NCBI RefSeq assembly: GCF_900499075.1
Contig: NZ_UIHC01000002.1
Coordinates: 1 to 64,000 of the forward strand
Origin: Roseinatronobacter ekhonensis
Lineage (GTDB): Bacteria; Pseudomonadota; Alphaproteobacteria; Rhodobacterales; Rhodobacteraceae
DNA: 64,000 nt
Reading direction: 5' to 3'
Of the stretch, positions 63,511 to 64,000 are shown one piece after another. How positions within the stretch are numbered: position 1 is the stretch's first letter; each line of letters opens with the position of its first letter. A model generated the notes under the pieces. That model did not search any database. It was not told the DNA's origin and was given only the letters and a program-made list of their open reading frames with translations. Position numbers and translations under genes: made by a program.

Positions 63511-64000
63511 CGCGGTCCGCGTCCAGCAGCGCGTTCACCACGCCCCCAAGCAAAACGACATAGGCTGACAGGTAAAACCATGTCAGCAATGCAACGACTG
63601 CCCCGATAGAGCCATACACCTCATTATAGTTGCCGAAATTCCCGATATAGAAGGAAAACCCCGCAGAGGCCGCGATCCACAACACAAGTGCTGTCAGCAA
63701 ACCCGGCCAAAGTGCCTTGGCCGGTCGGTTAGGGCCGATGCGGTAGAATACCCACAGCCACAGCGCGATAATGCCCAAGGCAATCGCCCATCGCGCCAGC
63801 AGTGCCAGCCAGCCGGTCACCCCGCCCAGCGGAAAGAAGGTCAGAACCACCGGCACCACCAACACTGCCAGAAGCGCGATTACGCCGACTACGATCATGC
63901 CCAGTGTGATGACCAAAACGGCTATGGCTTGGGCCAGCCCTGCGCGTTTTTGCCCGCCATACACGGTGTTCAGCCCCTTGAGCAGGGCATCCACCCCGCG
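63467..64000 (-). CDS. YihY/virulence factor BrkB family membrane protein (5' part beyond window)
   Basis: The visible 175 residues (from VDALLKGLNTVYGGQKRAGL on) show four strong membrane helices and the conserved BrkB stretch FYIGNFGNYNEVYGSIGAVV followed by LLTWFYLSAYVVLLGGVVNA. The C-terminus is LDADRVSRMLDETGPQGIA. The ATG at 63994 is probably internal, because BrkB proteins have further helices before this point. Despite the name, these proteins are not ribonuclease BN; a transport or envelope role is suspected. Overlaps the end of map by 44 bases. Confidence 0.85.
   Translation of the reverse strand, partial: RGVDALLKGLNTVYGGQKRAGLAQAIAVLVITLGMIVVGVIALLAVLVVPVVLTFFPLGGVTGWLALLARWAIALGIIALWLWVFYRIGPNRPAKALWPGLLTALVLWIAASAGFSFYIGNFGNYNEVYGSIGAVVALLTWFYLSAYVVLLGGVVNALLDADRVSRMLDETGPQGIA

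Noticed and set aside
1-64000. tRNA, rRNA, CRISPR arrays or prophage
   Set aside because: No tRNA-like cloverleaf with TTC-A-T loop, rRNA motif, regularly spaced direct repeats or phage structural genes caught my eye. Short RNAs could still be missed by eye.

Overview
The window looks like chromosome from a free-living alphaproteobacterium of the Rhodobacterales (Rhodobacteraceae/Roseobacter type). GC is high. Operons are tightly packed with many ATGA start/stop overlaps. The gene content fits that group: a B12-dependent ribonucleotide reductase, Usg protein, TIGR02302 protein, a complete choline/betaine regulon, a tripartite tricarboxylate transporter, monomeric isocitrate dehydrogenase and the argH-lipoprotein-DUF2834-lysA block. 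I saw no rRNA, tRNA or CRISPR array. This assignment is inferred from gene families, not from a database search.

Layout. 1-7.2 kb: the end of an IS630-type transposase, gyrA, usg and nrdJ. 7.7-13.4 kb: a four-gene ligase-associated DNA repair island (MBL-fold exonuclease and ATP-dependent ligase on +, DEIH helicase and PdeM phosphoesterase on -, converging). 13.5-17.4 kb: a TctCAB transporter with a D-2-hydroxyacid dehydrogenase. 17.4-18.4 kb: a low-GC patch with short unknown genes. 18.4-21.4 kb: a PaaI-type thioesterase, a decayed enoyl-CoA hydratase and etfBA. 21.4-31.2 kb (-): an acetate-assimilation operon, acs-adk-DUF4212-symporter-DUF294-membrane protein-response regulator-sensor/exonuclease fusion. 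31.6-34.6 kb: an AhpD-like protein and a large beta-helix protein. 34.9-41.8 kb: choXWV (-) divergent from betI-betB-betA (+), with a clear operator between them. 41.9-44.6 kb: a NitT/TauT-type ABC importer. 44.7-48.3 kb (-): icd and leuB. 48.4-51.1 kb: a small protein, a GT2 glycosyltransferase, a universal stress protein and an EAL phosphodiesterase. 51.2-57.9 kb (+): argH, lipoprotein, DUF2834, lysA, the TIGR02302 protein and a protein of unknown function. 57.8-62.5 kb (-): a soluble hybrid histidine kinase, a NarL-type regulator and a stand-alone Hint-domain protein. 62.6-64.0 kb: methionine aminopeptidase and the 3' part of a BrkB/YihY membrane protein.

How the genes work together. Choline taken up by ChoXWV is oxidised by BetA and BetB to glycine betaine under BetI control. 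Acetate entering through the symporter/DUF4212 pair is activated by Acs, and Adk recycles the AMP formed; the DUF294, response-regulator and exonuclease-sensor genes probably form the control layer. The repair island probably processes and seals DNA breaks. The points most worth a second look are the sensor/exonuclease fusion whose H-box histidine is replaced by Asp, strong hairpins directly behind all three solute-binding-protein genes, the hybrid kinase/NarL/Hint cluster, the low-GC patch with a hidden 39-residue gene, a CtrA-type TTAA-N7-TTAA site before the EAL gene, and an intergenic repeat that appears to have been read into the C-terminus of PdeM.
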